Part shown: piece after piece, positions 1-10,884 of the stretch
How the letters are laid out: the number at the start of each line of letters is the position of its first letter
Position numbering within the stretch: position 1 is the stretch's first letter
Origin: Serratia ficaria
GTDB taxonomy: Bacteria > Pseudomonadota > Gammaproteobacteria > Enterobacterales > Enterobacteriaceae
Reading direction: 5' to 3'
Length of the DNA: 64,000 nucleotides
NCBI RefSeq assembly: GCF_900187015.1
Contig: NZ_LT906479.1
Coordinates: 558,001-622,000, forward strand
Program-made: the position numbers and the translations under genes
The notes under the pieces: generated by a model
The model's input: the letters and a program-made list of their open reading frames with translations, nothing else
What the model was told of the DNA's origin: nothing
The model's database searches: none

Positions 1-1
1 A

Positions 2-2071
2 GCCCGCCGCATGGCCGAAGAGAACGGTGAGAAATGGGCCGAAGCTGAAGCAGCAAGCGCTGCGGTAGAAACCGCCGATTACCACGTGACCACCTCTCAG
101 CACGCCCGTGCAGCCGAAGACGAAAACGACGCCAAGGTTGAAGGCGAGCGCCGCAGCCGCACCCGCGGCGGTAAAGCCACCAAGCAGAAAAAAGGCAACA
201 AGCTTTCCGAGTCTAAAGCGGACCGTGAAGAAGCGCGCGCCGTTACCCGTGGCGGTAAAGGCAAGCGTAAGCCAAGCAGCCTGCAGCAGGGCTTCAACAA
301 GCCGGCTCAGGTGGTTAACCGTGACGTTATTATCGGCGAAACCATCACCGTGGCCGAACTGGCCAACAAGATGGCGGTGAAAGGCTCTCAGGTCATCAAA
401 GCGATGATGAAGCTGGGCGCAATGGCCACCATCAACCAGGTCATCGACCAGGAAACCGCACAGCTGGTTGCCGAAGAGATGGGCCACAAGGTTATCCTGC
501 GTCGTGAGAACGAGCTGGAAGAAGCGCTGATGAGCGATCGCGACACCGGTGCCGCCGCAGAGCCGCGCGCGCCGGTCGTGACCATCATGGGCCACGTTGA
601 CCACGGTAAAACCTCTCTGCTGGACTACATCCGCTCCACCAAGGTGGCGGCGGGCGAAGCCGGCGGCATTACCCAGCACATCGGCGCCTACCACGTAGAA
701 ACCGACAACGGCATGATCACCTTCCTGGATACCCCAGGCCACGCCGCCTTTACCTCCATGCGTGCCCGCGGTGCTCAGGCGACCGACATCGTGGTTCTGG
801 TGGTGGCGGCGGACGACGGCGTGATGCCGCAAACCATCGAAGCTATCCAGCACGCGAAAGCGGCGCAGGTGCCATTGGTGGTTGCCGTTAACAAAATCGA
901 CAAGCCGGAAGCCGATCCGGACCGCGTTAAGCAGGAACTGTCTCAGTACGGCGTCATGCCGGAAGAGTGGGGCGGCGAAGCGCAGTTCGTTCACGTATCC
1001 GCGAAAGCCGGTACCGGTATCGACGAACTGCTGAACGCTATCCTGCTGCAGGCCGAAGTTCTCGAACTGAAAGCGGTGCGCAGCGGCATGGCCAGCGGCG
1101 TGGTGATCGAATCCTTCCTGGATAAGGGCCGTGGTCCGGTCGCTACCGTTCTGGTTCAGGAAGGTACGCTGAACAAGGGCGACATCGTGCTGTGCGGCTT
1201 CGAATACGGCCGCGTGCGTGCGATGCGTGACGAACTGGGTCGCGAAGTGACCTCCGCCGGTCCTTCTATCCCTGTGGAAATCCTGGGCCTGTCCAGCGTT
1301 CCCGCCGCGGGCGACGAAGCGACCGTGGTGCGTGACGAGAAGAAAGCGCGTGAAGTTGCGCTGTATCGTCAAGGCAAGTTCCGCGAAGTCAAACTGGCGC
1401 GTCAGCAGAAATCCAAGCTGGAAAACATGTTCGCCAACATGACCGACGGCGAAGTTTCCGAGCTGAACATCGTACTGAAGTCCGACGTACAGGGTTCTTG
1501 CGAAGCGATTTGCGATTCACTGCTGAAACTCTCCACCGACGAAGTGAAGGTGAAGATTGTGGGTTCCGGCGTAGGCGGCATCACCGAAACCGACGCCACC
1601 CTGGCGGCAGCGTCCAACGCCATCATCCTGGGCTTCAACGTCCGTGCCGACGCTTCTGCGCGCCGCGTGATTGAAGCGGAAAGCCTGGATCTGCGTTATT
1701 ACTCCGTGATCTATAACCTGATCGACGAAGTGAAGCAGGCGATGAGCGGCATGCTGGCACCTGAGTACAAACAGCAGATTATCGGCCTGGCCGAAGTGCG
1801 CGACGTGTTCAAATCACCGAAGTTCGGCGCCATCGCAGGCTGTATGGTTACCGAAGGGACGATCAAACGTCACAACCCAATCCGCGTTCTGCGCGACAAC
1901 GTGGTTATCTATGAAGGCGAGCTGGAATCCCTGCGTCGCTTCAAAGATGACGTCAACGAAGTCCGTAACGGCATGGAATGTGGTATCGGCGTCAAGAACT
2001 ACAACGACGTGCGCGTCGGCGACATGATCGAAGTGTTCGAAATCATTGAGATTCAACGCACCATCGCTTAA
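2..2071 (+). CDS. infB: Translation initiation factor IF-2, 3' part (5' end outside window)
   Basis: IF-2 is the GTPase that brings fMet-tRNA to the 30S subunit and promotes subunit joining. The reading frame is open to the left edge, so the N-terminal domain is missing and the first ATG (base 11) is internal. What remains starts in the charged linker, then shows the G domain with G1 motif GHVDHGKT, the DTPGH switch motif and NKID, followed by the C-terminal domains, ending IEIQRTIA as in enterobacterial IF-2. It heads the conserved infB-rbfA-truB-rpsO-pnp order. Identity is certain from near-complete recalled similarity to E. coli IF-2. Confidence 0.98.
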   Translation, partial: ARRMAEENGEKWAEAEAASAAVETADYHVTTSQHARAAEDENDAKVEGERRSRTRGGKATKQKKGNKLSESKADREEARAVTRGGKGKRKPSSLQQGFNKPAQVVNRDVIIGETITVAELANKMAVKGSQVIKAMMKLGAMATINQVIDQETAQLVAEEMGHKVILRRENELEEALMSDRDTGAAAEPRAPVVTIMGHVDHGKTSLLDYIRSTKVAAGEAGGITQHIGAYHVETDNGMITFLDTPGHAAFTSMRARGAQATDIVVLVVAADDGVMPQTIEAIQHAKAAQVPLVVAVNKIDKPEADPDRVKQELSQYGVMPEEWGGEAQFVHVSAKAGTGIDELLNAILLQAEVLELKAVRSGMASGVVIESFLDKGRGPVATVLVQEGTLNKGDIVLCGFEYGRVRAMRDELGREVTSAGPSIPVEILGLSSVPAAGDEATVVRDEKKAREVALYRQGKFREVKLARQQKSKLENMFANMTDGEVSELNIVLKSDVQGSCEAICDSLLKLSTDEVKVKIVGSGVGGITETDATLAAASNAIILGFNVRADASARRVIEAESLDLRYYSVIYNLIDEVKQAMSGMLAPEYKQQIIGLAEVRDVFKSPKFGAIAGCMVTEGTIKRHNPIRVLRDNVVIYEGELESLRRFKDDVNEVRNGMECGIGVKNYNDVRVGDMIEVFEIIEIQRTIA

Positions 2072-2100
2072 CGATTGCACATCTGCTTAAATCTGTTTAC

Positions 2101-2120
2101 GGGGGGCCTTTGTGCCCCCC
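2101..2120 (+). promoter_or_regulatory. GC hairpin between infB and rbfA
   Basis: A perfect 7-bp stem (GGGGGGC pairing with GCCCCCC) closes a 6-nt loop and is followed by GATTTG rather than a U-run. It is therefore more likely a processing or pausing structure inside the operon mRNA than a full terminator. It lies just upstream of the rbfA ribosome-binding site. Confidence 0.55.
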
Positions 2121-2141
2121 GATTTGTCTGGAGAATCCAAA

Positions 2142-2552
2142 ATGGCAAAAGAATTCAGCCGCGGCCAACGCGTGGCGCAAGAGATGCAGAAAGAGATTGC
2201 GATCATTCTGCAGCGTGAAGTCAAAGATCCGCGCATCGGCATGGCCACCGTTTCCGGCGTCGAAGTGTCCCGCGACCTGGCGTACGCCAAGGTTTACGTC
2301 ACCTTCCTGAACGTGCTGACCGAAAATCACGATCCGGATCTGGTGACCAACGGCATCAAAGCGCTGCAGGACGCCGCCGGCTATATCCGCACGCTGCTGG
2401 GCAAGGCCATGCGCCTGCGCGTGGTGCCTGAGCTGACCTTCGCCTACGACAACTCCCTGGTGGAGGGCATGCGCATGTCCAACCTGGTGACCAACGTCGT
2501 GAAGAACGACGCCGAGCGCCGTTCCGCATCAGGCGATGACGAGGAGGCTTAA
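2142..2552 (+). CDS. rbfA: Ribosome-binding factor A
   Basis: RbfA is a small KH-fold protein that binds the pre-30S particle and helps 16S rRNA 5'-end maturation, and is important for growth in the cold. The product is 136 aa and begins [13 protein letters not shown], like E. coli RbfA. An ATG 30 bases upstream is in frame, but the start at 2142 has a GGAG ribosome-binding site 8-10 bases before it and gives the family N-terminus. Its stop codon shares one base with the truB start (TAATG), suggesting translational coupling. The acidic C-terminal tail (SGDDEEA) is typical. Confidence 0.95.
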   Translation: MAKEFSRGQRVAQEMQKEIAIILQREVKDPRIGMATVSGVEVSRDLAYAKVYVTFLNVLTENHDPDLVTNGIKALQDAAGYIRTLLGKAMRLRVVPELTFAYDNSLVEGMRMSNLVTNVVKNDAERRSASGDDEEA

Positions 2553-3496
2553 TGAGTCGCCCTCGCCGCCGCGGCCGTGATATCCACGGCGTACTGCTGT
2601 TGGACAAACCGCAGGGCCTGTCGTCCAACGACGCCCTGCAAAAAGTGAAGCGCCTGTATAACGCCAACCGCGCGGGCCATACCGGTGCGCTCGATCCGCT
2701 GGCGACCGGCATGCTGCCGATCTGCCTGGGCGAGGCAACCAAGTTCTCGCAGTTCCTGCTCGACTCCGACAAACGCTATCGGGTGATCGCCAGGCTGGGC
2801 CAGCGCACCGATACCTCGGACGCCGACGGCCAGATTGTGCAGGAGCGCCCGGTAAACTTCACCCAGGCGCAGCTCGATGCGGCGCTGGACAGCTTCCGCG
2901 GCGATATCCGGCAGGTGCCTTCGATGTACTCGGCGCTGAAGTATCAGGGCAAGAAGCTCTACGAGTATGCGCGCCAGGGCATCGAAGTGCCGCGTGAAGC
3001 GCGCAGCATCACCGTTTACGAACTGCAGTTCATCCGCTGGGAAGGGGACGAACTGGAGCTGGAAATTCACTGCTCGAAAGGCACCTACATCCGCACCATC
3101 ACCGACGATCTCGGCGAGCTGTTGGGCTGCGGCGCGCATGTGATTTACCTGCGCCGTCTGCAGGTGGCGACCTATCCCATAAAGCGCATGGTGACGCTGG
3201 AGCAATTGAACGCGTTGCTGGAGCAGGCGCAAGCGCAGGAAACTGCGCCGGGCGAACTGCTCGATCCGCTGCTGATGCCGATGGACAGTCCGGTTGAGAA
3301 TTATCCGGAAGTGAACCTGTTGCCGGTGGTGGCGGGTTACGTCAAGCAGGGGCAGCCGGTGCAGGTTGCCGGCGCGCCGGCCTCGGGTATGGTGCGCATC
3401 ACCGAAGGCGAAGAGCGCAAATTCATCGGCGTAGGCGACATCGCCGACGACGGTCGCGTGGCGCCGCGCCGCCTGGTGGTCGAGCATTTCGACTGA
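2552..3496 (+). CDS. truB: tRNA pseudouridine-55 synthase
   Basis: TruB converts U55 in the T-loop of tRNAs to pseudouridine and also acts as a tRNA folding chaperone. The 314-aa product has the family signature [11 protein letters not shown] with the catalytic aspartate at residue 48, and a C-terminal PUA-like region. GGAGG lies directly upstream, inside the end of rbfA, and the start overlaps the rbfA stop by one base. Position between rbfA and rpsO is the standard enterobacterial arrangement. Confidence 0.97.
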   Translation: MSRPRRRGRDIHGVLLLDKPQGLSSNDALQKVKRLYNANRAGHTGALDPLATGMLPICLGEATKFSQFLLDSDKRYRVIARLGQRTDTSDADGQIVQERPVNFTQAQLDAALDSFRGDIRQVPSMYSALKYQGKKLYEYARQGIEVPREARSITVYELQFIRWEGDELELEIHCSKGTYIRTITDDLGELLGCGAHVIYLRRLQVATYPIKRMVTLEQLNALLEQAQAQETAPGELLDPLLMPMDSPVENYPEVNLLPVVAGYVKQGQPVQVAGAPASGMVRITEGEERKFIGVGDIADDGRVAPRRLVVEHFD

Positions 3497-3516
3497 GGGA
3501 AGGCACACGCGCTGCC

Positions 3517-3545
3517 TTGCGATCGCACTGCGCTGAGAGTAGAAT
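3517..3545 (+). promoter_or_regulatory. Probable sigma-70 promoter for rpsO
   Basis: TTGCGA and TAGAAT are separated by exactly 17 bp, about 75 bases upstream of the rpsO start. In E. coli rpsO has its own promoter in the same gap. The leader downstream would carry S15 autoregulation, but the pseudoknot could not be confirmed by eye. Confidence 0.6.
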
Positions 3546-3620
3546 GGCGCAGCTTATGCATTGGGTTGCTGAATTAGAGATCGGCGCCTGTTTTTATTAT
3601 CTATAATCTGGAGTATTACA

Positions 3621-3890
3621 ATGTCTCTAAGTGTTGAAGCTAAAGCTCAAATCGTAGCTGATTTCGGTCGTGGTACTAACGACAGCGGTTCTACCGAAGT
3701 TCAGGTTGCCCTGCTGACTGCGCAGATCAACCATCTGCAAGGCCACTTCTCCGAGCACAAAAAAGATCACCACAGCCGTCGTGGTCTGCTGCGTATGGTT
3801 TCTCAGCGTCGTAAGCTGCTGGACTACCTGAAGCGTAAAGATGTAGCACGTTACACCAGCCTGATCGAGCGTCTGGGTCTGCGTCGCTAA
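3621..3890 (+). CDS. rpsO: 30S ribosomal protein S15
   Basis: S15 is a primary 16S rRNA-binding protein that nucleates the platform of the small subunit. The product is 89 aa, the family's usual length, and begins [17 protein letters not shown] precedes the ATG. Codon use is strongly biased in the way of highly expressed genes. It is followed by a clear intrinsic terminator and then pnp. In E. coli S15 represses its own translation by trapping the ribosome on a leader pseudoknot; the same mode is inferred here. Confidence 0.98.
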   Translation: MSLSVEAKAQIVADFGRGTNDSGSTEVQVALLTAQINHLQGHFSEHKKDHHSRRGLLRMVSQRRKLLDYLKRKDVARYTSLIERLGLRR

Positions 3891-3908
3891 TCTAGCAAGT
3901 TTCAGTGG

Positions 3909-3935
3909 AAAGGGGCCTATTTTGGCCCCTTTCTT
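3909..3935 (+). terminator. Intrinsic terminator after rpsO
   Basis: The 9-bp stem AAAGGGGCC/GGCCCCTTT closes a TATTTT loop and runs into TTTCTTCT. It corresponds to the rpsO terminator upstream of pnp in E. coli. In E. coli the rpsO-pnp interval also encodes the small RNA SraG/PsrO; whether it exists here was not resolved. Confidence 0.9.
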
Positions 3936-4005
3936 CTAGGAAGCATAAGCAAATCAGGTTAATGTATTACTGATGTTTCCAAACAGGTTCTTCCGTTACA
4001 GAGGT

Positions 4006-4065
4006 TCGCGCGGCTAATGAGAGGCTTTGTCTCAGGCTTGAGATAAGGATTGTCATTAGTCGCGA
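4006..4065 (+). promoter_or_regulatory. pnp leader stem-loop (probable RNase III autoregulation site)
   Basis: The arms TCGCG-(CGG)-CTAATGA (4006-4020) and TCATTAG-T-CGCGA (4053-4065) pair over 12 bp with a small internal loop. They enclose a second short hairpin, TCTCA/TGAGA (4030-4043). E. coli pnp mRNA has an equivalent long leader duplex that RNase III cuts, letting PNPase destabilise its own message. The match in position and shape is strong; cleavage itself is inferred. Confidence 0.75.
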
Positions 4066-4146
4066 GGATGTAGTGAGAAGGCAAATCGAGTCACTGGCGT
4101 GTCGAGTCGTCAATACGATTGCGCGCCGTTAATCAAGGATATAATT

Positions 4147-6264
4147 TTGCTGACACCGATCATTCGCAAATTCCAATATGGCCAGCACACCGTCACCATC
4201 GAGACCGGTATGATGGCGCGTCAGGCCACCGCCGCCGTTATGGTGAGCATGGACGACACCGCCGTTTTCGTTACCGTGGTTGGCCAGAAAAAAGCCAAAC
4301 CGGGCCAGAGCTTCTTCCCGCTGACCGTTAACTACCAGGAGCGTACCTACGCTGCCGGCCGTATCCCGGGCAGTTTCTTCCGTCGTGAAGGCCGCCCGAG
4401 CGAAGGCGAAACCCTGACTTCCCGTCTGATCGACCGTCCGATCCGTCCTCTGTTCCCGGACAGCTTCCTGAACGAAGTTCAGGTGATCGCGACCGTGGTT
4501 TCCGTTAACCCGCAGGTTAACCCGGACATCGTTGCGATGATCGGCGCCTCTGCAGCCCTGAGCCTGTCCGGTATTCCGTTCAACGGCCCAATCGGCGCAG
4601 CGCGCGTAGGTTACATCAACGACCAGTACGTACTGAACCCAACCACCGACGAGCTGAAAACCAGCAGCCTGGACCTGGTGGTTGCCGGTACCGCCGGCGC
4701 GGTGCTGATGGTTGAATCCGAAGCCGACGTGCTGAGCGAAGATCAGATGCTGGGCGCCGTGGTGTTTGGCCACGAGCAGCAGCAGATCGTGATCGAGAAC
4801 ATCAACTCCCTGGTGGCCGAAGCCGGCAAACCTAAGTGGGACTGGCAGGCGCCTGCGGTCAACGAAGCGCTGCACGCGCGCGTGGCCGAGCTGGCCGAAG
4901 CTCGCTTGGGCGACGCTTATCACATCACCGAGAAACAAGAGCGTTACGCTCAGGTAGATGCGATCAAGGACAGCGTGGTCGAGACCCTGCTGGCGCAGGA
5001 CGAAACGCTGGACGCGTCTGAAATTCAGGACATCCTGGGCAGCGTAGAGAAAAACGTGGTGCGTAGCCGCGTACTGCGCGGCGAGCCGCGCATCGACGGC
5101 CGCGAAAAAGACATGATCCGCGGCCTGGACGTGCGCACCGGCGTACTGCCGCGCACCCACGGTTCCGCACTGTTCACCCGCGGCGAAACTCAGGCGCTGG
5201 TTACCGCGACCCTGGGCACCGCGCGTGACGCGCAGAACCTGGACGAGCTGATGGGCGAAAAGACCGACAGCTTCCTGTTCCACTACAACTTCCCTCCGTA
5301 CTCCGTGGGCGAAACCGGCATGGTCGGTTCACCTAAGCGTCGTGAAATCGGTCACGGTCGCCTGGCGAAACGCGGCGTATTGGCTATGATGCCTAAACCG
5401 GAAGATTTCCCGTACACGGTGCGCGTGGTTTCCGAAATCACCGAGTCCAACGGTTCTTCTTCCATGGCTTCGGTCTGCGGCGCCTCTCTGGCGCTGATGG
5501 ACGCGGGCGTGCCAATCAAGGCCGCCGTTGCGGGTATCGCGATGGGCCTGGTGAAAGAAGACGACAACTTTGTGGTTCTGTCCGACATTCTGGGTGACGA
5601 AGATCACCTGGGCGATATGGACTTCAAAGTGGCCGGTAGCCGCGACGGTATCACCGCGCTGCAGATGGACATTAAAATTGAAGGCATCACCCGCGAAATC
5701 ATGCAGGTGGCACTGAACCAGGCCAAGGGCGCGCGTCTGCACATCCTGGGCGTGATGGAACAGGCTATCAGCACCCCGCGCGGCGATATCTCTCAGTTCG
5801 CACCGCGCATTCACACTATCCGCATCAACCCGGATAAGATCAAAGACGTGATCGGTAAAGGCGGCTCGGTGATCCGTGCGCTGACCGAAGAGACTGGCAC
5901 TACCATCGAGATCGAAGATGATGGTACAGTTAAAATCGCTGCGACCGACGGTGAGAAAGCGAAATTCGCTATCCGTCGTATCGAAGAGATCACTGCGGAG
6001 ATCGAAGTTGGCCGCATTTACCAGGGTAAAGTGACCCGCATCGTTGATTTCGGCGCGTTCGTCGCTATCGGCGGGGGTAAAGAAGGCCTGGTGCACATCT
6101 CTCAAATCGCCGACAAGCGCGTTGAGAAAGTGACCGACTATCTGCAGATGGGTCAGGAAGTGCCGGTTAAGGTACTGGAAGTTGACCGTCAGGGCCGCGT
6201 GCGTCTGAGCATCAAAGAAGCGACGGCGCCGGAAGCGGGTTCGCCTGCGCCTGAAGCAGAATAA
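4147..6264 (+). CDS. pnp: Polynucleotide phosphorylase, TTG start
   Basis: PNPase degrades RNA 3' to 5' using phosphate and is a degradosome component. The 705-aa product has two RNase PH-like domains, then a KH domain with the VIGKGGS loop and a C-terminal S1 domain ([18 protein letters not shown]). The start chosen is TTG at 4147 (M-L-T-P-I-I-R-K), with AAGGA ending 7 bases before it. This matches the E. coli protein N-terminus, which also uses TTG. An upstream in-frame ATG at 4099 would add 16 non-conserved residues and lacks a good ribosome-binding site. The rare start and the leader duplex both fit tight autoregulation. Confidence 0.96.
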   Translation: MLTPIIRKFQYGQHTVTIETGMMARQATAAVMVSMDDTAVFVTVVGQKKAKPGQSFFPLTVNYQERTYAAGRIPGSFFRREGRPSEGETLTSRLIDRPIRPLFPDSFLNEVQVIATVVSVNPQVNPDIVAMIGASAALSLSGIPFNGPIGAARVGYINDQYVLNPTTDELKTSSLDLVVAGTAGAVLMVESEADVLSEDQMLGAVVFGHEQQQIVIENINSLVAEAGKPKWDWQAPAVNEALHARVAELAEARLGDAYHITEKQERYAQVDAIKDSVVETLLAQDETLDASEIQDILGSVEKNVVRSRVLRGEPRIDGREKDMIRGLDVRTGVLPRTHGSALFTRGETQALVTATLGTARDAQNLDELMGEKTDSFLFHYNFPPYSVGETGMVGSPKRREIGHGRLAKRGVLAMMPKPEDFPYTVRVVSEITESNGSSSMASVCGASLALMDAGVPIKAAVAGIAMGLVKEDDNFVVLSDILGDEDHLGDMDFKVAGSRDGITALQMDIKIEGITREIMQVALNQAKGARLHILGVMEQAISTPRGDISQFAPRIHTIRINPDKIKDVIGKGGSVIRALTEETGTTIEIEDDGTVKIAATDGEKAKFAIRRIEEITAEIEVGRIYQGKVTRIVDFGAFVAIGGGKEGLVHISQIADKRVEKVTDYLQMGQEVPVKVLEVDRQGRVRLSIKEATAPEAGSPAPEAE

Positions 6265-6280
6265 CTGTATAGATAGTTTT

Positions 6281-6310
6281 ACAGCTCCCCGCCATGGGGT
6301 TGGGAGCTGT
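6281..6310 (+). promoter_or_regulatory. Hairpin between pnp and nlpI
   Basis: ACAGCTCCC and GGGAGCTGT form a perfect 9-bp stem, with a further CCCC/GGGG pairing possible inside the loop. There is no U-run, so it may be a 3'-end stabiliser or an inefficient terminator for pnp. Confidence 0.55.
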
Positions 6311-6392
6311 TCGTATCGCGCGGGTAGGATGCTTGCGTATTAGCAAACGGATGGCAGGACGTTCATCCAATGTTTGTCTTCGGGAGTGGGAA

Positions 6393-7277
6393 ATGAAGCC
6401 TTTCTTGCGCTGGTGTTACGTTGCGACAGCACTCATGCTGGCAGGATGCAGCAACCATGATTGGCGTAAAGACGAAGTTTTGGCGATCCCGTTGCAGCCT
6501 ACGTTGCAGCAGGAAGTGATCCTGGCGCGCATGGAACAAATACTTGCCAGCCGGGCACTGACGGACGATGAGCGTGCGCAGCTTTTATATGAGCGCGGTG
6601 TGCTGTATGATAGCCTTGGGTTACGTGCACTGGCGCGCAATGATTTCTCGCAAGCGCTGGCGATACGTCCTGATATGCCGGAAGTTTTCAACTACCTGGG
6701 CATTTACTTAACGCAGGCAGGCAATTTTGATGCTGCCTATGAAGCGTTTGATTCTGTACTAGAGCTTGATCCAACTTACAATTACGCGCGTTTAAACCGG
6801 GGCATCGCACTGTACTATGGCGGCCGCTTCCCGTTGGCGCAGGATGATCTGCAGGCGTTTTATCAAGACGACCCAAACGATCCCTTCCGTTCGTTGTGGC
6901 TGTATCTTGTGGAGCGAGAAATCGATCCCAAGAAGGCTGACGTAGCGCTCAAGCAGCGTTATGACAAAGCGGACAGAGGGCAATGGGGATGGAATATTGT
7001 CGAATTCTACCTGGGCAACATTAGCGAGAAAACGCTGATGGAACGCCTCAAGGCAGATGCAACGGATAACACTTCGCTCGCTGAGCATCTCAGTGAAACT
7101 GACTTCTATTTAGGTAAACACTACCTGAGTCTGGGGGACAAGGACACCGCTTCGGCGCTGTTCAAACTGACGGTTGCTAACAACGTACATAACTTCGTTG
7201 AGCACCGCTATGCATTGTTGGAATTGGCGCTTTTGGGCCAAGAGCAAGACGACCTATCGGAATCGGACCAGCAATAG
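6393..7277 (+). CDS. nlpI: Lipoprotein NlpI, TPR adaptor
   Basis: NlpI is an outer-membrane lipoprotein that scaffolds peptidoglycan hydrolases and hands MepS to the protease Prc. The 294-aa product begins MKPFLRWC and has a lipobox LMLAGC with lipidated Cys19 followed by Ser, which favours outer-membrane sorting. Several TPR repeats fill residues about 60-200. Length equals the E. coli protein. A longer in-frame ORF from 6294 would bury the signal peptide and is not used. It lies between pnp and deaD as in E. coli. Confidence 0.95.
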   Translation: MKPFLRWCYVATALMLAGCSNHDWRKDEVLAIPLQPTLQQEVILARMEQILASRALTDDERAQLLYERGVLYDSLGLRALARNDFSQALAIRPDMPEVFNYLGIYLTQAGNFDAAYEAFDSVLELDPTYNYARLNRGIALYYGGRFPLAQDDLQAFYQDDPNDPFRSLWLYLVEREIDPKKADVALKQRYDKADRGQWGWNIVEFYLGNISEKTLMERLKADATDNTSLAEHLSETDFYLGKHYLSLGDKDTASALFKLTVANNVHNFVEHRYALLELALLGQEQDDLSESDQQ

Positions 7278-7291
7278 CTGACGAACACCTC

Positions 7292-7414
7292 TACCCAATA
7301 GATTTCAAGTTGCGGCAAGGCGGCAATCGAACGAATCCCTGGGAGCTTAGTTCACTAAGTGACGAGGATGAGGGAGAGCAGCCAACGCAGCGGCAGCTTG
7401 GAAGATGAAGGGTA
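7292..7414. repeat. ERIC element (enterobacterial repetitive intergenic consensus)
   Basis: A 123-bp imperfect palindrome begins TACCCAATAGATTTCAAG and ends GAAGATGAAGGGTA. It contains the typical core GGGAGCTTAGTTCACTAAG and the block GCAGCCAACGCAGC. This is the ERIC structure known from Yersinia, Serratia and E. coli. It sits in the nlpI-deaD gap and would be transcribed as part of the long deaD leader. Confidence 0.85.
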
Positions 7415-7518
7415 ATCAGCCTGATCGACATTGGTTTTACAGCCAAAGTTATCGCCTTCACGGGCGAGGGCTTTTTTGTTCGTTTTATAATCTAATTTGA
7501 GCCGGTTCACACTTTTCA

Positions 7519-7599
7519 ATGAAAATGACTGAAAATTTTCTCGACGAGTTATGTAGACTGGCTGCCATTATTAATGAGGCACGTGTACATGACTACTGA
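7519..7599 (+). CDS. yrbN: Small protein YrbN overlapping the deaD start
   Basis: A 26-codon ORF reads [20 protein letters not shown] and ends VHDY. E. coli has a 26-aa small protein, YrbN, at the same place between nlpI and deaD with a similar -DELCRLAAI- core. The ORF overlaps the first 11 bases of deaD in another frame, so its translation must affect, or be coupled to, deaD initiation. No strong Shine-Dalgarno precedes it. Function is unknown; length, position and core sequence all support a real gene. Confidence 0.75.
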   Translation: MKMTENFLDELCRLAAIINEARVHDY

Positions 7600-9523
7600 G
7601 TTTGAAACCTCTTTTGCTGACCTGGGGCTGTCTGCTCCAATCATTTCCGCCCTGACCGATCTGGGCTATGAAAAACCATCACCGATCCAGGCTGAGTGTA
7701 TTCCTCACCTGTTGAACGGCCGCGACGTGCTGGGCATGGCACAGACCGGTAGTGGTAAAACCGCAGCGTTCTCGCTGCCGCTGCTGCATAACCTGCAGGC
7801 AGACCTGAAAGCGCCTCAGATCCTGGTGCTGGCGCCGACCCGCGAACTGGCGGTTCAGGTTGCCGAAGCAATGACCGATTTCTCCAAACACATGCATGGC
7901 GTAAACGTCGTGGCCCTGTACGGCGGCCAGCGTTATGACGTGCAGCTGCGCGCCCTGCGTCAGGGCCCGCAAATCGTGGTGGGTACCCCAGGCCGTCTGC
8001 TGGACCACCTGAAACGCGGCACCCTGAACCTCTCTAACCTGAGCGGCCTGGTGCTGGATGAAGCCGACGAAATGCTGCGCATGGGCTTTATCGAAGACGT
8101 AGAAACCATCATGGCTGAGATCCCGGCTGAACATCAGACCGCGCTGTTCTCCGCCACCATGCCGGAAGCGATCCGTCGCATTACCCGCCGCTTTATGAAA
8201 GAGCCGCAGGAAGTGCGCATCCAATCCAGCATCACCACCCGCCCAGACATCAGCCAGAGCTACTGGACTGCGCAAGGCATGCGCAAGAACGAAGCGCTGG
8301 TGCGTTTCCTGGAAGCGGAAGACTTTGACGCGGCGATCATCTTCGTGCGCACCAAAAACGCGACCCTGGAAGTGGCCGAAGCGCTGGAACGCAGCGGTTA
8401 CAGCAGCGCCGCGCTGAACGGCGACATGAACCAGGCGCTGCGTGAGCAGACTCTGGAGCGCCTGAAAGACGGTCGTCTGGACATCCTGATCGCCACCGAC
8501 GTTGCGGCGCGTGGTCTGGACGTTGAGCGCATCAGCCTGGTTGTGAACTACGACATCCCGATGGATTCCGAGTCTTACGTTCACCGTATCGGCCGTACCG
8601 GCCGTGCCGGTCGTGCCGGCCGCGCGCTGCTGTTCGTGGAAAACCGCGAACGCCGCCTGCTGCGCAACATCGAACGCACCATGAAGCTGACCATTCCGGA
8701 AGTCGAGCTGCCAAACGCAGAGCTGCTGGGTCAGCGTCGTCTGGCCAAGTTCGCCGCGAAAGTACAGCAGCAGCTGGAAAGCAGCGATCTGGACATGTAC
8801 CGTGCGCTGCTGGCTAAACTGCAGCCGGAAGAAGAGCTGGAAATGGAAACCCTGGCCGCAGCGCTGCTGAAAATGGCCCAGGGCGAACGCCCTCTGATCC
8901 TGCCGCCGGATCCGGTGTTCAAACCGCGTCAGCGCCGTGAGTTCAACGATCGTGACGATCGCGGCAACGACCGTCGTCGCGATGCGCGTCCAGACAGCCG
9001 TGACGGTGACCGCCCGCGTCGTGAACGTCGCGACGTCGGCGAAATGCAGCTGTACCGCATCGAAGTGGGCCGTGATGACGGCGTGGAAGTTCGTCATATC
9101 GTTGGCGCTATCGCTAACGAAGGCGACATCAGCAGCCGTTACATCGGTAACATCAAGCTGTTCGCTTCCCACTCCACCATCGAGCTGCCGAAAGGCATGC
9201 CGGGCGAGATCCTGAATCACTTCACTCGCACCCGCATCCTGAACAAGCCGATGAACATGCAACTGCTGGGCGATGCACAGCCGCACGAACGTCGTGAGCG
9301 TCGTGAAGGCGGCGCCGGCGAGCGCCGTGGCAACGGTCGTCCTTTCAACGGCGAACGCCGTGAAGGCGCAGGCGCTCCGCGTCGTTCTTTCGGTGAACGT
9401 CGCGAAGGCGGCAACGCCGGCGGCGAGCGCCGTGGCGGCAACTTCAATCGTGACGGCAAGCCGGCTCCGCGTCGTGATGACTCAGCGCCAACGGCTCCAC
9501 GTCGCCGTTTCGGTGATGCATAA
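7589..9523 (+). CDS. deaD: DEAD-box RNA helicase, cold-shock/ribosome assembly
   Basis: DeaD (CsdA) unwinds RNA during 50S assembly and mRNA decay, especially in the cold. The 644-aa product shows AQTGSGKT (motif I), LDEADEM, SAT, and [11 protein letters not shown] (motif VI) in order. An RNA-binding domain follows at about residues 485-565, then an Arg/Gly-rich basic tail with repeated GERREG units. The start at 7589 ([14 protein letters not shown]) matches the family and has GAGG 8 bases before it; the ATG at 7574 would add five residues. The upstream gap is long and carries an ERIC element and yrbN, consistent with the long regulated leader known in E. coli. Confidence 0.96.
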   Translation: MTTEFETSFADLGLSAPIISALTDLGYEKPSPIQAECIPHLLNGRDVLGMAQTGSGKTAAFSLPLLHNLQADLKAPQILVLAPTRELAVQVAEAMTDFSKHMHGVNVVALYGGQRYDVQLRALRQGPQIVVGTPGRLLDHLKRGTLNLSNLSGLVLDEADEMLRMGFIEDVETIMAEIPAEHQTALFSATMPEAIRRITRRFMKEPQEVRIQSSITTRPDISQSYWTAQGMRKNEALVRFLEAEDFDAAIIFVRTKNATLEVAEALERSGYSSAALNGDMNQALREQTLERLKDGRLDILIATDVAARGLDVERISLVVNYDIPMDSESYVHRIGRTGRAGRAGRALLFVENRERRLLRNIERTMKLTIPEVELPNAELLGQRRLAKFAAKVQQQLESSDLDMYRALLAKLQPEEELEMETLAAALLKMAQGERPLILPPDPVFKPRQRREFNDRDDRGNDRRRDARPDSRDGDRPRRERRDVGEMQLYRIEVGRDDGVEVRHIVGAIANEGDISSRYIGNIKLFASHSTIELPKGMPGEILNHFTRTRILNKPMNMQLLGDAQPHERRERREGGAGERRGNGRPFNGERREGAGAPRRSFGERREGGNAGGERRGGNFNRDGKPAPRRDDSAPTAPRRRFGDA

Positions 9524-9559
9524 TCGCTGATTTGACCCTTCGCGGTCAGTCGCACTGAA

Positions 9560-9584
9560 AACCAGCCTTCGGGCTGGTTTTTTT
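9560..9584 (+). terminator. Intrinsic terminator of deaD
   Basis: AACCAGCC and GGCTGGTT form an 8-bp stem with a UUCG tetraloop, followed directly by a T-run (TTTTTTTA). Confidence 0.95.
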
Positions 9585-9669
9585 ATGCCTGAAATTTACC
9601 GTCAAACGACGTTGAATGGCGTATTATTCATAAGGTTTTTTCTTATGGATGATATGCACGGGAGATGCC

Positions 9670-10884
9670 ATGAGTTGGCAGCAATTTAAATCTCAATACC
9701 TGGTGCGCTTTTGGGCACCGTTACCGGCGGTGATCGCCGCCGGGATCCTCTCTACCTACTACTTCGGCATGACCGGCACCTTCTGGGCGGTGACCGGCGA
9801 ATTCACCCGCTGGGGCGGCCACGTATTGCAGTGGTTCGGCCTGCACCCCGAGCAGTGGGGGTATTTCAAGGTTATCGGTCTGGCAGGCACGCCGCTTGAG
9901 CGCATCGACGGCCGGATGATTATCGGCATGTTCGCCGGCTGCATCGCCGCCGCGCTGTGGGCCAACAACATCAAGCTGCGCCAGCCGCAGCATCGCATCC
10001 GCATCGTGCAGGCGCTGCTGGGCGGCATTATCGCCGGTTTTGGCGCCCGCCTGGCGATGGGCTGCAACCTGGCGGCCTTCTTCACCGGTATCCCGCAGTT
10101 CTCGCTGCACGCCTGGTTCTTCGCGCTGGCGACCGCCGCAGGCTCCTATTTTGGCGCCAAATTCACCCTGCTGCCGATGTTCCGCATTCCGGTCAGGCTG
10201 CAAAAGGTGAAGGCCGCCGCGCCGCTGACGCAAAAGCCGGCGCAGGCGCGCCGGCGCTTCCGTCTCGGCATGGCGATTTTCGCTCTGGCGGTGGCCTGGT
10301 CGCTGTGGACGCTGTTCGATGCGCCCAAGCTGGGCATCGCCATGCTGTTCGGCATCGGCTTTGGCCTGTTGATTGAGCGCGCGCAGATTTGTTTCACCTC
10401 GGCGTTCCGCGATTTGTGGATCACCGGCCGCACCCACATGGCGAAGGCGATCATCATCGGCATGGCGGTCAGCGCCGTCGGCATCTTCAGCTACGTGCAG
10501 CTCGGCGTCGCGCCGAAAATCATGTGGGCCGGGCCGAACGCGGTGCTGGGCGGCCTGCTGTTCGGTTTCGGCATCGTGCTGGCCGGCGGTTGCGAGACCG
10601 GCTGGATGTACCGGGCGGTAGAAGGCCAGGTGCATTACTGGTGGGTGGGGCTGGGCAACATCATCGGCGCCACGCTGCTGGCCTATTACTGGGACGATCT
10701 GGCCCCGGCGTTGGCCACCGATTATGACAAGGTCAACCTGCTGGACACCTTCGGCCCGATCGGCGGCCTGTTGGTGACCTACCTGCTGCTGGCGTTGGCC
10801 TTTGCCGCCATGCTGTGGTGGGAGAAACGCTTTTTCCGCGCCAAACCTGCGGCGCAGGTGGTCAATTTAAGGAGCATGCCATGA
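9670..10884 (+). CDS. yedE: YeeE/YedE family membrane protein (putative sulfur/selenium transport)
   Basis: A polytopic inner-membrane protein of 404 aa, with about ten hydrophobic segments visible. It closely resembles E. coli YedE from MSWQQFK through the conserved MGCNLAAFFTG and GGCETGWMYRA motifs; each carries a cysteine typical of YeeE/YedE sulfur-compound channels. The start is chosen at MSWQQF, with GGGAG just upstream. The gene overlaps yedF by four bases (ATGA), so the two are co-translated. Family members move thiosulfate or are linked to selenium metabolism; the substrate here is not shown by the sequence. In E. coli yedEF is elsewhere on the chromosome, so this is a local insertion after deaD. 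Confidence 0.9.
   Translation: MSWQQFKSQYLVRFWAPLPAVIAAGILSTYYFGMTGTFWAVTGEFTRWGGHVLQWFGLHPEQWGYFKVIGLAGTPLERIDGRMIIGMFAGCIAAALWANNIKLRQPQHRIRIVQALLGGIIAGFGARLAMGCNLAAFFTGIPQFSLHAWFFALATAAGSYFGAKFTLLPMFRIPVRLQKVKAAAPLTQKPAQARRRFRLGMAIFALAVAWSLWTLFDAPKLGIAMLFGIGFGLLIERAQICFTSAFRDLWITGRTHMAKAIIIGMAVSAVGIFSYVQLGVAPKIMWAGPNAVLGGLLFGFGIVLAGGCETGWMYRAVEGQVHYWWVGLGNIIGATLLAYYWDDLAPALATDYDKVNLLDTFGPIGGLLVTYLLLALAFAAMLWWEKRFFRAKPAAQVVNLRSMP

Noticed and set aside
4099..4146. Upstream ATG start for pnp
   Set aside because: Adds 16 residues absent from the family; the TTG at 4147 has the ribosome-binding site and the conserved N-terminus.
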